Of a DNA stretch of 60,000 nt, positions 33,201 to 43,083 are shown in pieces. The notes beneath the pieces are model-generated. The model ran no database searches. It saw only the letters and a list, made by a program, of their open reading frames with translations, and had not been told where the DNA came from. A program made the position numbers and the translations under genes. Source of the DNA: Mesostigma viride. Taxonomy: Eukaryota > Streptophyta > Mesostigmatophyceae > Mesostigmatales > Mesostigmataceae. Location of the stretch: the NCBI GenBank assembly GCA_009746045.1, contig RPFO01000103.1, positions 2,025,857-2,085,856 on the forward strand. Direction: 5' to 3'. Position 1 is the first letter of the stretch, and every line of letters begins with the position of its first letter.

Positions 33201-35387
33201 TTCGTTCCTCGTGGGTTGTTGTTGTTGTTGATGGTGGGTGGTTTTCATATTTTTCATGCATATTTCATAGGCGGGCGAAGCGTTGCGAGGAGCGCATCCG
33301 GTACGTCTCGTTTCCTTGCGATTCCACACGAACAGGAATGGGACGTACCATCGCACGTGTGCGCCTATGTTTCCGCGGATTATCCCATCTGGGATGCCCC
33401 TTCTCGAAATTCACCTCATCGGCATGGAGCAGAAGAAGTTTTTAGAAGAACGTCTTCGTGATGCCTACCCTTTGGGCATGTTATCGTCCCATTTTTTTAG
33501 TTATCCTACCCTCCCCAGCAAGGAGATTGGATCCGGATGCTTACCCTTGCCTATTTGTGCCTATCAAGGATCCATTCCAACCCTTACTGTTACACCCTAT
33601 TCCTAGCAAGGACATGAAGGAGAAGTCCCTTCTTATCCATGCCCGCTCTTGCGTGCCTACGATAATTTTGCCCTAATATCCCCCGCAGCTTGGAGATTGA
33701 CTAGAACACTTCCAATGGCCTGTCCGCCCCTGTCAATCGTCCGTCCCGTATCTAACTTAGCTCCCCCGCAGCGAGGAGATGGAGTAGACCACTCACCCTA
33801 GTTCGCGCCTGAGAATTGTGAGGAGTTGCTTATTTGTGCCTACTAAATAACAGTTGTGAGGAGAAGTTGCTCATTTGTGCCTACTAAATAACAGTTGAGG
33901 AGAAGTTGCTTATTTGTGCCTACTAAATAACAGTTGTGAGGAGAATTTGCTTATTTGTGCCTACTATATAAATCGTGTCATCCCCTGATGTACCTTCCAC
34001 CGCCCGCAGCAAGGAGATTGAGGAGAAGGAGCTGGAGGAGACGCGCGCGCTGATCGCGGAGCAGGAGCGCCGCAAGGGCAAGAAGTCGCGCAAGGGCGGC
34101 GAGGGCGACGGCCCGCTCAAGCTCGACAAGCGCGCGCTGATGGAGGAGGCGATCAGCGAGCAGATCCGCGAGCGCCAGGAGCTGGAGCGCAAGCTCGCCA
34201 AGCTGTCGCGCACGATGGACTATTTGGAACGCGCGCGCCGCGAGGAGGAGCGCCCGCTGCTCGTGGAGGAGATGAAGAAGAAGGCGGCCGAGGACGCTGA
34301 ACACCACCGTGCGCAGTGGGAGGTCTACCTGGTCGAGCACCACAAGCAGTACGAGGCCGACCATGGGCAGAAGAAGCGGCTCGCGCGGCTCGAGAAGGAG
34401 CGCCTTGTCTTCCAGAAGCAGGTCATGGCGCGGCGCAGGGAGGAGTTTGAGCGGCTCCAGCAGGCCAGGGCAGAGCGGCTGGCCGAGCTCCGAGCGATCC
34501 GGCGCCAGCAGCGGGACATTGAGCGGCGCAAGGCCTACTACCGGCAGATGGAGGAGGCGCGCGTGCGCGCCGAGATCCAGGCCGAGGAGGACCGCAAGGC
34601 GGCGGAGCTGGCGGCCAAGCGCGCTGCGGAGAAGGAGCGCGAGGAGAAGCTGGCGGAGATCGCGCGCATTCAGCGCGAGAAGGAGGAGGAGGTGGAGCGC
34701 AAGCTGCGCGCCGAGAAGGCAGAGGCGATGATGAGGGCCCGTGGCACCGCCGCCGAGGAGTCGTCCTCCAAGCCCGCTGCGGCGGCCCCCGCGGCCACGT
34801 CCTCGGCGCCCTCGTCCGGCGCCTACCAGCCGCCGTCACGTCGCGGTGTCGCCCCCGGGGGCGGCGCCCCCGCAGCTGACGACCGCGCGCGCCGCGACGA
34901 TGCTGGCCCGCGCGACAGGGACATGGACAGGGAGAGGGACCCCAGGGACAGGGATGGGCCGGCGCGCGGCGGGGTGGACCGTTCGGGGCCGTACCGTGGC
35001 CCAGCGCAGCGAGGCGGGCCACCCGGTGCTGGGGGTGGGGATCGGTGGACGCGGGAGGACCGGCCGGGGGGCCCCCCTGGGGACCGGGACCGGGTGGCGG
35101 GTCCAGAGGAGGACCGCGGGAGGGGTCCATCGGACCGGGACCGTTGGGGCCCGGGCGGGGACCGGGACCGCAGGGGGGGCCCGCCCCCCCCTGGGGACCG
35201 GGATCGGGACCCACGCGGGGGGGATCGCTGGTCGCGCGGAGGGGGCGCCGACCGCGGGGGGGACCGCCCGGAGCGTGGGGGGGGGGACCGCTGGGGCGGG
35301 GGGCCCCGGAGGGATGACCGGGAGGGGCCACGGCGGGACGGGCCACCGCCGGCGGAGGGCCGTGCGGAAGCCAAGGAGAGGTGGTAG
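27210..35387 (+). CDS. eIF3a: Eukaryotic translation initiation factor 3 subunit a, five exons, 1,090 codons
   Basis: Scaffold subunit of eIF3, which loads mRNA and the ternary complex onto the 40S ribosome in the cytosol. Exons: 27210-28332, 30460-30800, 31778-31990, 32682-32899, 34010-35387; all GT-AG, and phases 1, 0, 0, 2 join correctly. The start has a strong context, GCCACCATGT; an upstream GTG in frame is not needed. The N-terminus [20 protein letters not shown] and [18 protein letters not shown] are family hallmarks. The PCI module spans roughly residues 330-520, with [18 protein letters not shown] and [20 protein letters not shown]. Residues about 560-880 form a charged coiled coil ([20 protein letters not shown]). 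The last 190 or so residues are RDGP-rich ([16 protein letters not shown]), like the degenerate repeats of animal eIF3a. Length lies between the yeast and human proteins. Divergent from NRAMP. Confidence 0.95.
29396..29436 (+). mobile_element. 41-bp repeat R2 end with 11-12 bp target duplication
   Basis: GATATGCCTGCC at 29384-29395 recurs at 29436-29447. The insert ends GCCTGCGCTGGTTGTCTCCT TG and is matched by 45175-45216 (inverse), 37862-37886 and 22886-22912 (inverse). This suggests a 3'-end-only retroposon without an A tail. Confidence 0.7.
29565..29836. repeat. 16-bp tandem repeat in eIF3a intron 1
   Basis: Unit GGGTATATAGAGTATT, about 17 copies with GTGT and GATTT variants. Antisense frames ([10 protein letters not shown]) are artefacts. 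Confidence 0.92.
30946..31120. repeat. GGCGGGCGG-rich degenerate repeat in eIF3a intron 2
   Basis: Short G-rich units such as GGCGGGCGGC and GGTGGTGGGCG, about 170 bp, with quadruplex potential on the plus strand. Confidence 0.8.
31262..31592. repeat. 330-bp CCCCTC/CCCTC tract in eIF3a intron 2
   Basis: Pure pyrimidine C/T sequence made of CCCCTCC and CCCTCC units, except for two short flanks. The minus strand is an uninterrupted G/A tract. It is about 190 bases before the true acceptor at 31777. Confidence 0.92.
31991..32681 (+). other. eIF3a intron 3 with copied donor and acceptor junctions
   Basis: The exon 3 end GTCGCCGATCGCAAGGCCAAG plus GT has near-copies at about 32084-32108 and 32190-32205. 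The exon 4 acceptor and first bases CCAG-GTGTTCAACAC are copied 81 bases upstream (AG at 32599-32600), including the flanking CCCCTACATC. Confidence 0.8.
32900..34009 (+). other. eIF3a intron 4 built from copied junctions and a 38-41 bp repeat
   Basis: Donor copies (GAGGAGCGCATCCG-GT) occur at 32982-33008 and 33272-33300. Acceptor copies (CCCGCAGC..GGAGAT) occur at about 33516, 33686 and 33766, before the true one at 34009. Four copies of a TTATTTGTGCCTACTAAATA unit fill 33816-33972. Confidence 0.82.
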
Positions 35388-36139
35388 GCGGTGTGTGGGA
35401 GGGGGGTGTCCAGGGGTTGTCCAGGTTCACCCGGGGGTCTTCGGAGGCGGTTGCTGGCTCGCAGGTTGGGTGTATGTGGCGGCGGCGCAAAGTTACCTGT
35501 TGGGGAATGTCTCGTAATTTGGGATTTGAGTTGGGTTGGGAATGCACAGGGGCTGAGGCAGGCCCCCGCCTGGCATCTGTGTAGGACATTTCCTCTAGAG
35601 AATATTTCCAGCAGTGGTCTTCGGTTGAGCATGTAGGCAAGGCGGGGTCCTGGGAATGAAAAGCTAGTCGCGTCCATTCCAGAAAATGTTCTTAGAAAGC
35701 CAGCGAGTAAAAAGGCTAACTGCGACTGGACAGAAAAAATCGGCCTGCCTTTTCGGGCCATAAGAATAACACGGTAGTCTAGTTTCCCTAAAAGGTGAAC
35801 CCCCTCCCATATGGGAAGGCGAATGTTCCTTATTAGTAGCAGATGCGTGCCTGGATGTGATCACATCCAGACGGTAGTAGCATGTGCTCGAATCGTAGAT
35901 GCGCGCAGGCGTGCGTGCCAAGTAAGGCGGTGTTTGATTGTTGGCATGCCCGTCTTCTGTATCTCTGTTTTCTTTGACACAAAGAGGGTGCCGTATGGGC
36001 CATGAAATTCGCGCACCTATATTTCAATCATTTTCAATAAAGTAAATGTCACCGAATGACATGTCCTGATCAAAGCATGAAAGGGGCTATGGATTCTAAT
36101 TGAAATCTTGGATAATATCAGGCAATTTCACCAACCAAG
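35388..36139. other. 3' flank of eIF3a
   Basis: No gene seen. AATAAA occurs at about 36037, some 650 bases past the stop, and could be a polyadenylation signal. ATGTGATCACAT at about 35856 is a short palindrome. Confidence 0.3.
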
Positions 36140-36632
36140 ATCCATGCAGGTCTTCCTAGAGATAGCAACGCGGCTTCCGCGGCCTTCGCGTCCTTCCTCT
36201 CAGACAACCAGTGCTTCTACTAACGGGACTATTTCGTCAACCGGTTGACGAATTTTGAAAATAGTAGTAAAATAGTCAACCATTTTGGGCAATTCGTCAA
36301 CCACATTCGTCAACCAACTCGGCAATTCGTCAACCAATTGACGAGTATGTTCCGACGTTCGTCAACCGGTTTGACGAAATGTTTAGGGTATTCGTCAACC
36401 ACCTACGTCCTGAAGGCCAGACCTAAGGTCCAGCGGCGCGGCGTCAGGCCGTCAGCCCGTACCATCTGAATCCTAGGTACGCTGCAGTTGGAGTTGGTTT
36501 GGAAAGACAGTACGTCAGTACGGTTCAGGACAATGCTCGGGTACCAAAACTGAAGACGAGCAAGGCAGGACTTGAGCCGACCAGGGCATGAAAAAATTAT
36601 TACCTGTAATCACCCTGGGCAATCATGGTATT

Positions 36633-36893
36633 TAGATAGAGGACAACGAGCCCCCCCCAGTGGGGAAGCGCCCGCGTGTGCAATCCCGTGGGAGGCACGC
36701 CAGATAGCTCCCCTAGGACAGCGTGCGGCTGCCTAGATAGATGTAGTAGTTAGAATGCTGTTAGATAGATGTAGTATGTAGCCGATGTAGATAGATTAGA
36801 CCGGTAGGACTGTTTGCACCCATCCATCCATCCATCGGGGTTAATGCTCCGTGACTCCCCAACGGGAGCACGAGTCTAATTAATTAATTAATT
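36633..36893 (+). mobile_element. Family B 3' end, 261 bp, with 12-bp target duplication
   Basis: AATCATGGTATT is at 36621-36632 and 36894-36905. The insert starts at GAGGACAACGAGCC (end of ORF2) and has the standard 3' UTR, CATCC run, CAAC-loop hairpin and (TTAA)n tail. It lies inside the hAT-like element and so is younger than it. Confidence 0.88.
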
Positions 36894-37021
36894 AATCATG
36901 GTATTAATTACGTGACGACCTCAGGCCGTCTGGCGACTTTCATGTGCGATAAAATATTGCATGCGAAATTGTTTCGATAATGGCGGCGGCGATGTTTAGG
37001 TAGTGTCGCATGAGCTAGAGA

Positions 37022-37450
37022 ATGTCGAAGAAAAACGGTTTGGCAGGTTTCAAGAGTAGCACCGTAGATGCTCTGTTTAAGAAGCAAGCAGGAGAAATTG
37101 TAGAAACGGAAAATATCGTCGACCTAGGCCGCAGTTTAGATGAAAAGGAGGGCAGGCAGGGTCGCGACAAACGCAAGAGAGTAGAGCGTGAGGAAGAGGA
37201 TGGGTCTAATGCGCAGGAAGAGGAAGATGGCGGCCAGTCAGCATCATCTCGGACAGCGCCTCAAACTCTGTCGAGGAGGAATCTGGCGAGGAGGAATCTG
37301 GCGAGGAGGGGGCCCAGACAGAAAGGAGCAAGGCCGATGATAACGGCGGCTCCGAGCCAGGGAAGAAGAAGGGGAAGAAGAAGGGCAAGGGAAAGCCAGC
37401 AGCGAAAAGGCAGAGACTGGAGTACCTCAAGCAGTACAGCAAGGAGCGGT
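37022..37450 (+). CDS. Small charged protein inside the hAT-like element, function unknown
   Basis: The frame from ATG at 37022 starts MSKKNGLAGFKSSTVDALF and runs through an acidic stretch. In its own frame it continues arginine-rich to 37498. A shift of one base near 37250 would instead continue SVEEESGEEESGEEG and then GKKKGKKKGKGKPAAKRQR, ending LEYLKQYSKER with TGA at about 37450. That acidic-then-lysine-rich composition is more protein-like, so a frameshift or a small intron is likely. No known domain was recognised. It could be captured host sequence or the remains of the element's own gene. Confidence 0.4.
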
Positions 37451-37891
37451 GATGGTTGTTTAATGGCCTCGTGCTGTGCACACTTGACTCTGGCCTAGCT
37501 GTGAAGGATGCTAGTCATTATTCTGTAGTTAATGCAGTTGTCAACAACCACCAAGTGATATTGTGTTTTATCCACATGCATTACATGCGTGTGTGAGGCG
37601 TGAGCGACCTTAAGTTAATGATGAAGAAATAAAGCTTCCTCCCCCCCCCCCCAGGGTTGACGAAGCGCCACGGCAAATAGTCAACCAGTTTGACGAATTG
37701 CCGAGGCAAATAGTCAACCATTTGACGAAGTACCGAGGCAAATAGTCAACAAGTTGACGAATGACAAAAACCCTTAGTAGAAGCACTGCAGACAACTACC
37801 CTAGTCCTTCCACGGCTTTGGATCGCCGTGCGTTCATGCAGGCATATTATAGGATTTCTGGCCTGCGCTGGTTGTCTCCTTGATAGTTGAA

Positions 37892-37956
37892 AAAAAATTA
37901 AATTAAATTATAACATGCCTCCGTTGGGAGGTCATGTAGCACATATTCCATGTTGG
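37892..37956 (-). mobile_element. Family C-like 3' end, minus orientation
   Basis: AAATTAAATTAAATTAT tail followed by a CCTCC-GTTG-GGAGG hairpin (minus-strand loop CAAC) within CATG..CATG arms. Its body was interrupted by the family C insertion at 37970-39977 and resumes at 39991-40051. Confidence 0.55.
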
Positions 37957-37969
37957 ATGGGTGGAGGTG

Positions 37970-39977
37970 ACGTGAGCACAAGTCCTCAGTGGGAGGGGAA
38001 CATGGGATGGAACCCAACCCACGAGCCACGAGCCACGAGGTAGCCATGGCTGACGGCGGAGCTCATAACTTTCACGTTTGAGCACCGAATTTAGCCGTGA
38101 ATATCACTATCGCTTCGTCTTTCTAAGACGCACATGCTGATATAATTTTCCGAATCTATTACGCAATATATGACGAGCAAACGTCCCTCGACGCAACGCA
38201 GTTTGGCGGATGCGCTCACCCATGACAATGCGGCAGCTGAGGCTGCAGCTTCGCCAGACCCGGCAGGCAGCGGTGACACTAGTCGTGCACTGGTGGTCGC
38301 CCAGCAACCTCCCGGGCTCAATGCCTCGCCCTCGGCATCGCCTGACCCTAAACGCGCCCGCTCAGCCGACAAAACAGGAGGGTCTTCACGCCCCTCGGAA
38401 CCGCGCTCTCGGCTCAAATTAACCTTTCCAGGTCGATGATCACGACTGGACCAACATGTCTCCGTCCGATGCTCTGGACTGCATCTTCTACGGGGACTAC
38501 GCCTCGCTTTACGACCTGTGCATCCATCTCCACGCCACCGGACGCCTCCTCGTCACCGACGGCCGTCGCTGGCACAACGTCAGCATGGTTTTCGGCTCCC
38601 CCCGCCCCGTCCTCCAGCATGCCATCCTCAACTCCCTTCTCCAGCGCTCTGACGGCGAGATCTGGGCTCCATCCATCTCCGCCCCCACCCTCCGTTCCAT
38701 CCTCACGGAAGCCTTCCAGCAGCACGTGACCCCCCTTGCTGCCGACGTAGCAGCAATCGGTGGCACGCTGACTGCTGAACTTCCTCACCTTTCCACCGCC
38801 GCCGCCTCCACCTCCACTGCCATTTCCGCCTCCACTGCCGACATCCAAGCCCAGCTCCTCGACCTCGACAAACGCCTTCAAGCCACCGCCACCGCCCTTG
38901 AGAGCTTGCATGACACCGCCAGCCTCACCGCCCAGGCGGTGAAGGACATCGCCGCCCAGCCGGCGCCTGCTGGCCCGGCCGGCGATGCTCCCTCCACCTG
39001 GGCGAACTTGCTTAAGCATCACACCACCTCCACCACCGGCCTCCACCATCACGGCACAACTCAAGCAACAAGCCCTCGACCTTCGCGAGGAAGCCGACAT
39101 CGCCAGGCGCAGCCACAATGTCATCGTCAAGCACGTCGACCAGCCGGCAGGTGAGACCTCCACGAGCCTTCTTGAGGCATTTAAGCGCGACATTTTTGCC
39201 CCCATGCTACTCACTGGTGAGCTGGACATGTCGGCTGTCCGCCTCCCCCGCGCGCGGGGGAAGGCTGGCCCGGCACCCGTGCTCCTCACCTTTAAGTACA
39301 TGGTGGACAAGCTGTCGTTCCTTATTAAATGCCGCAAGAAGCTCTCGGAGACTCGCTTCACGCTCGACGACGACTTGGCCCTGGCCCTGCAACAGCGGCG
39401 ACGCGAGCTATGGCCGACCTACCTTCAGCTCCGGCAGAGCGCAAGGGGGAAGCCGGTATACTGGAGGGGGGCGGTCATCCACGTTCACCACAAGCCCTGG
39501 CAGGCCCCCCCTGCCACCTCAGACTAGGGAATATATACCAGTAGTGTAGATTAGTCACGGGCTTAGGCGCTTAGCCTAGCATGTGGCCCACGCGCATGTG
39601 CGCCCATAATGGCCCCCATGGATGATGCCTTCAGAATTTAGCCAAGCCCTGCCTATAATGGGACTTCCCATGGATGTTGCATTAAGAATTTAGCCATGCT
39701 ATGCCATGCAGAGAGATGCTCTCTGTCGAGAAGCCATGCCCTAGCTCTTGTATAGCCATGCTGATCTTCCCCCACATGAGATGCTCCCCCTTAGCTGGGC
39801 ATAGCGTGATAGATTATGAGGGTGCAGGTGCCCTGGTGCACCTAGAGCAAGGGTAGCTTACATTCCCACCCTTGCAGGCAGTAGCCTAGAATGATTTATA
39901 GGCCATATGCCCCTTCCCAGGGCTATGTGCTACAGATACTCCCAACGGAGTTATGTTTCTAATTAATTAATTAATTA
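37970..39977 (+). mobile_element. Family C retroelement, 2.0 kb, ORF1 only, with 13-bp target duplication
   Basis: ATGGGTGGAGGTG is at 37957-37969 and 39978-39990, so this is one complete insertion event. It begins with about 50 bases that equal an inverted family A 3' end, then carries an ORF1-type gene (38170-39527), a 450-base 3' region, the ACTCC-CAAC-GGAGT hairpin at about 39934-39947 and a (TTAA)n tail. There is no reverse transcriptase. It resembles in design the ORF1-only HAL1 elements of mammals and would need RT from another element. Confidence 0.82.
38170..39527 (+). pseudogene. ORF1-type protein of family C, in three frames
   Basis: Frame 38170-38439 starts MTSKRPSTQRSLADALTH and is disordered. 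38430-39060 continues DDHDWTNMSPSDALDCIFYG and a coiled-coil-like repeat region (STAISASTADIQAQLLDLD). 39060-39527 gives LREEADIARRSHNVIVKH, FAPMLLTGELDMSAVRLPRA, KLSETRFTLDDDLALALQQR and a stop. The last part resembles the RNA-binding C-terminal half of LINE ORF1 proteins. The first break lies at TTTCCAG-GTC and could be an intron acceptor instead of a frameshift; the second, near 39045, appears to be a real indel relative to the copy at 3357-4167. Confidence 0.65.
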
Positions 39978-40678
39978 ATGGGTGGAGGTGGGAGAAGCCG
40001 CGTAATCGAACTAACCTAACTCTAAGCTATCTAGTCTAGAAAGTCCTAGGCATAGTTGGCTCCTGTTTAAGGTCCTCGTCCTTCCTGTTCTTACGTATGG
40101 GGCCGAGACGTGGACCCTCACCACCGACCTGGCCCGCAAGCTGGACGGCGCGGTCACCAACATGCTGCGATCCATTTTCAGAGTAGGATATGCCGCTCAT
40201 GTCCGCAATGAGGACCTTTACCTTGGCATGCCATATACATCACCAGCACCATTAAGCAGCGGCGCCTGCAGCTCGTAGGGCACCTAGCTCGCACCAACCA
40301 GGTAGACACCTCACGTGGCCCCCCCGCGGGACTGCGACCAGCTCAGCCTGGCCGGCACCTCCTGACGTGGGCCGGGCTCCGTGATGTTAGACGCCGCAAG
40401 GCCCGCACCTTCAAAGAACAGCTAGTAGAGGACATGGGGGGCCTAGGCCTCTCCGTGATTTGGAAAAAGATGATGGACAAGGCCAAGTGGGCCCAGGTCA
40501 TAGAGGATCGACAACGAGCCCTCCCCCGTGGGGAAGCGCCCGCGTGTGCAAACCCGCGGGAGGCACGCCAGACAGATCCCCTAGGGTCTAAGCGTGATGT
40601 TGTTGGCTTTAGATAGATGTTGTAGGTAGCTGATGTAGATAGATTAGACCGGTAGGACTGTTTGCACCCATCCAATAT

Positions 40679-41777
40679 CCATCCATCCATCCATCCATCC
40701 ATCCATCCATCCATCCATCCATCCATCCATCCATCCATCCATCCATCCATCCATCCATCCATCCATCCATCCATCCATCCATCCATCCATCCATCCATCC
40801 ATCCATCCATCCATCCATCCATCCATCCATCCATCCATCCATCCATCCATCCATCCATCCATCCATCCATCCATCCATCCATCCATCCATCCATCCATCC
40901 ATCCATCCATCCATCCATCCATCCATCCATCCATCCATCCATCCATCCATCCATCCATCCATCCATCCATCCATCCATCCATCCATCCATCCATCCATCC
41001 ATCCATCCATCCATCCATCCATCCATCCATCCATCCATCCATCCATCCATCCATCCATCCATCCATCCATCCATCCATCCATCCATCCATCCATCCATCC
41101 ATCCATCCATCCATCCATCCATCCATCCATCCATCCATCCATCCATCCATCCATCCATCCATCCATCCATCCATCCATCCATCCATCCATCCATCCATCC
41201 ATCCATCCATCCATCCATCCATCCATCCATCCATCCATCCATCCATCCATCCATCCATCCATCCATCCATCCATCCATCCATCCATCCATCCATCCATCC
41301 ATCCATCCATCCATCCATCCATCCATCCATCCATCCATCCATCCATCCATCCATCCATCCATCCATCCATCCATCCATCCATCCATCCATCCATCCATCC
41401 ATCCATCCATCCATCCATCCATCCATCCATCCATCCATCCATCCATCCATCCATCCATCCATCCATCCATCCATCCATCCATCCATCCATCCATCCATCC
41501 ATCCATCCATCCATCCATCCATCCATCCATCCATCCATCCATCCATCCATCCATCCATCCATCCATCCATCCATCCATCCATCCATCCATCCATCCATCC
41601 ATCCATCCATCCATCCATCCATCCATCCATCCATCCATCCATCCATCCATCCATCCATCCATCCATCCATCCATCCATCCATCCATCCATCCATCCATCC
41701 ATCCATCCATCCATCCATCCATCCATCCATCCATCCATCCATCCATCCATCCATCCATCCATCCATCCATCCATCCA
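40679..41777. repeat. (ATCC)n microsatellite, about 1.1 kb
   Basis: About 275 copies with essentially no variants after an initial CATCCAATATCC. Because the unit is 4 bp it gives open frames of IHPS or MDGW type in all phases, which are artefacts. Perfect uniformity implies recent expansion or an assembly estimate of length. Confidence 0.97.
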
Positions 41778-42535
41778 TGGCCCGTGCAGTGGGGCTTGAG
41801 GTCAGCAAGAAGACAGAGGCCCTGGCGGTTGGGCTCCCCAACTCACCGCCGCCCCTCTATCTCCTAGACGGCTCTCGAGTCCTGTATCGGGACCGCGTTA
41901 AGCTGCTGGGCAGCCTGCTCCCCAGCTGCGCGGTTGATGTGGACCATCGCATCTCCCTCGCCCGGCACGCTTTACGCCCGTACCGGGCCCTGTGGCGCAA
42001 GCCCCTGGGCAAGATCGAGAAACAGGACCTGTTCAAGGTCCTCGTCCTTCCTGTTCTCACGTATGGCGCCGAGACGTGGACCCTCACCGCCGACCTGGCC
42101 CGCAAGCTGGACGGCGCGGTCACCAGCATGCTGCGTTCCATTTTCAGAGTAGGATATGCTGCTCATGTCCGCAATGAGGACCTGTACCAGGGCATGCCCT
42201 ATATCACCAGCACCATTAAGCAACGCCGCCTGCAGCTAGTAGGGCACCTAGCTCGCACCAACCAGGTAGACACCTCACGTGGCCCCCCCGCAGGACTGCG
42301 ACCAGCCCAGCCTGGCCGGCACCTCCTGACGTGGGCCGGGCCCAGTGCTGTTAGACGCCGCAAGGCCCGCACCTTCAAAGAACAGCTAGTCGAGGACATG
42401 GGGGGCCTAGGCCTCTCCGTGATTTGGAAGAAGATGATGGACAAGGCCAAGTGGGCCCAGGTCATAGAGGACACCGAGCCCCCCCCAGTGGGGAAGCGCC
42501 CGCGTGTGCAATCCCGCGGGAGGCACGCCAGATAG
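41777..42535 (+). pseudogene. Family B ORF2, C-terminal 252 codons
   Basis: Starts at [20 protein letters not shown], just after the RT active-site box, and continues through [70 protein letters not shown] and [20 protein letters not shown] to a TAG. The frame is intact but no RT catalytic core is present. The similarity to the family A post-RT region is clear but distant. This is the best-preserved family B coding end in the window. Confidence 0.8.
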
Positions 42536-42723
42536 CTCCCCCTAGGGCAGCGTGCGGCTGCCTAGATAGACGTTGTAGTCAGAATGCTGTTAGATAGATG
42601 TAGTATGTAGCCAATGTAGATCGATTAGACCGGTAGGAATGTTTGCACCCATCCATCCATCCCTCGGGGTTAATGCTCCGTGACTCCCCAACGGGAGCAC
42701 GAGTCTAATTAATTAATTAATTA
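41778..42723 (+). mobile_element. Family B copy B2, inserted in the (ATCC)n tract of B1
   Basis: 5' truncated within the RT palm and complete to the hairpin and (TTAA)n tail at 42700-42723. (ATCC)n continues on both sides, so its target was the microsatellite and any target duplication is hidden. Confidence 0.85.
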
Positions 42724-42993
42724 ATCCATCCATCCATCCATCCATCCATCCATCCATCCATCCATCCATCCATCCATCCATCCATCCATCCATCCATCCA
42801 TCCATCCATCCATCCATCCATCCATCCATCCATCCATCCATCCATCCATCCATCCATCCATCCATCCATCCATCCATCCATCCATCCATCCATCCATCCA
42901 TCCATCCATCCATCCATCCATCCATCCATCCATCCATCCATCCATCCATCCATCCATCCATCCATCCATCCATCCATCCATCCATCCATCCAA
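42724..42993. repeat. (ATCC)n microsatellite, right part
   Basis: About 67 copies, one CAACC variant near 42991. It is the continuation of the B1 tract beyond copy B2. Confidence 0.95.
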
Positions 42994-43083
42994 CCATCCA
43001 TCCATCGGGGTTAATGCTCCGTGACTCCCCAACGGGAGCACGAGTCTAATTAATTAATTAATTAATTAATTAATTAATAGTTG

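Larger units (their letters stand above)
36209..37788. mobile_element. hAT-like DNA transposon, 1.58 kb, with 8-bp target duplication
   Basis: CAGACAAC flanks it at 36201-36208 and 37789-37796; the uninterrupted site is seen at about 45543-45557. Ends are CAGTGCTTCTACTAACGGG and the inverse CCCTTAGTAGAAGCACTG. Both subterminal zones carry many copies of TCGTCAACC or its inverse, including the palindrome TTCGTCAACCGGTTGACGAA at 36234-36253, as hAT transposase binding regions often do. Terminal CAGTG and an 8-bp duplication point to the hAT superfamily. No hAT transposase frame is present, so it is non-autonomous. It contains a family B insertion and a small charged ORF. Confidence 0.82.
36140..37886 (+). 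mobile_element. Repeat R1 copy, split by a hAT-like insertion, ending in an R2-type 3' end
   Basis: 36141-36208 and 37797-37850 are the two halves of the R1 sequence that is whole at 45495-45610 (TCCATGCAGGTCTTCCT, CTAGAGATAGC, CCTTCGCGTC, CAGACAACTACCCTAG, GGATCGCC). The right part ends GCCTGCGCTGGTTGTCTCCT TGATA. R1 has no frame that is conserved between copies. Confidence 0.6.
40059..43076 (+). mobile_element. Family B copy B1 with a giant (ATCC)n 3' UTR, split by copy B2
   Basis: Left part 40059-40674 is the post-RT end of ORF2 ([20 protein letters not shown], frameshifted by two bases near 40230) and 3' UTR. The 3' UTR normally has three or four CATC units; here these are expanded to over 1.3 kb. 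Copy B2 sits in that tract. The B1 end resumes at 42994 with CATCGGGGTTAATGCTCC, hairpin and (TTAA)n. ATAGTTG at 40052-40058 and 43077-43083 is a possible 7-bp target duplication. Confidence 0.75.

Noticed and set aside
34423-35761. Long minus frames of 405 and 312 codons, proline-rich
   Set aside because: They are antisense to the RDG-rich end of eIF3a, where GC-rich codons suppress stops on both strands.
40343-41867. Open frames of up to 475 codons of MDGW or IHPS repeats
   Set aside because: They are readings of the (ATCC)n microsatellite, open in every frame, so length carries no coding evidence.
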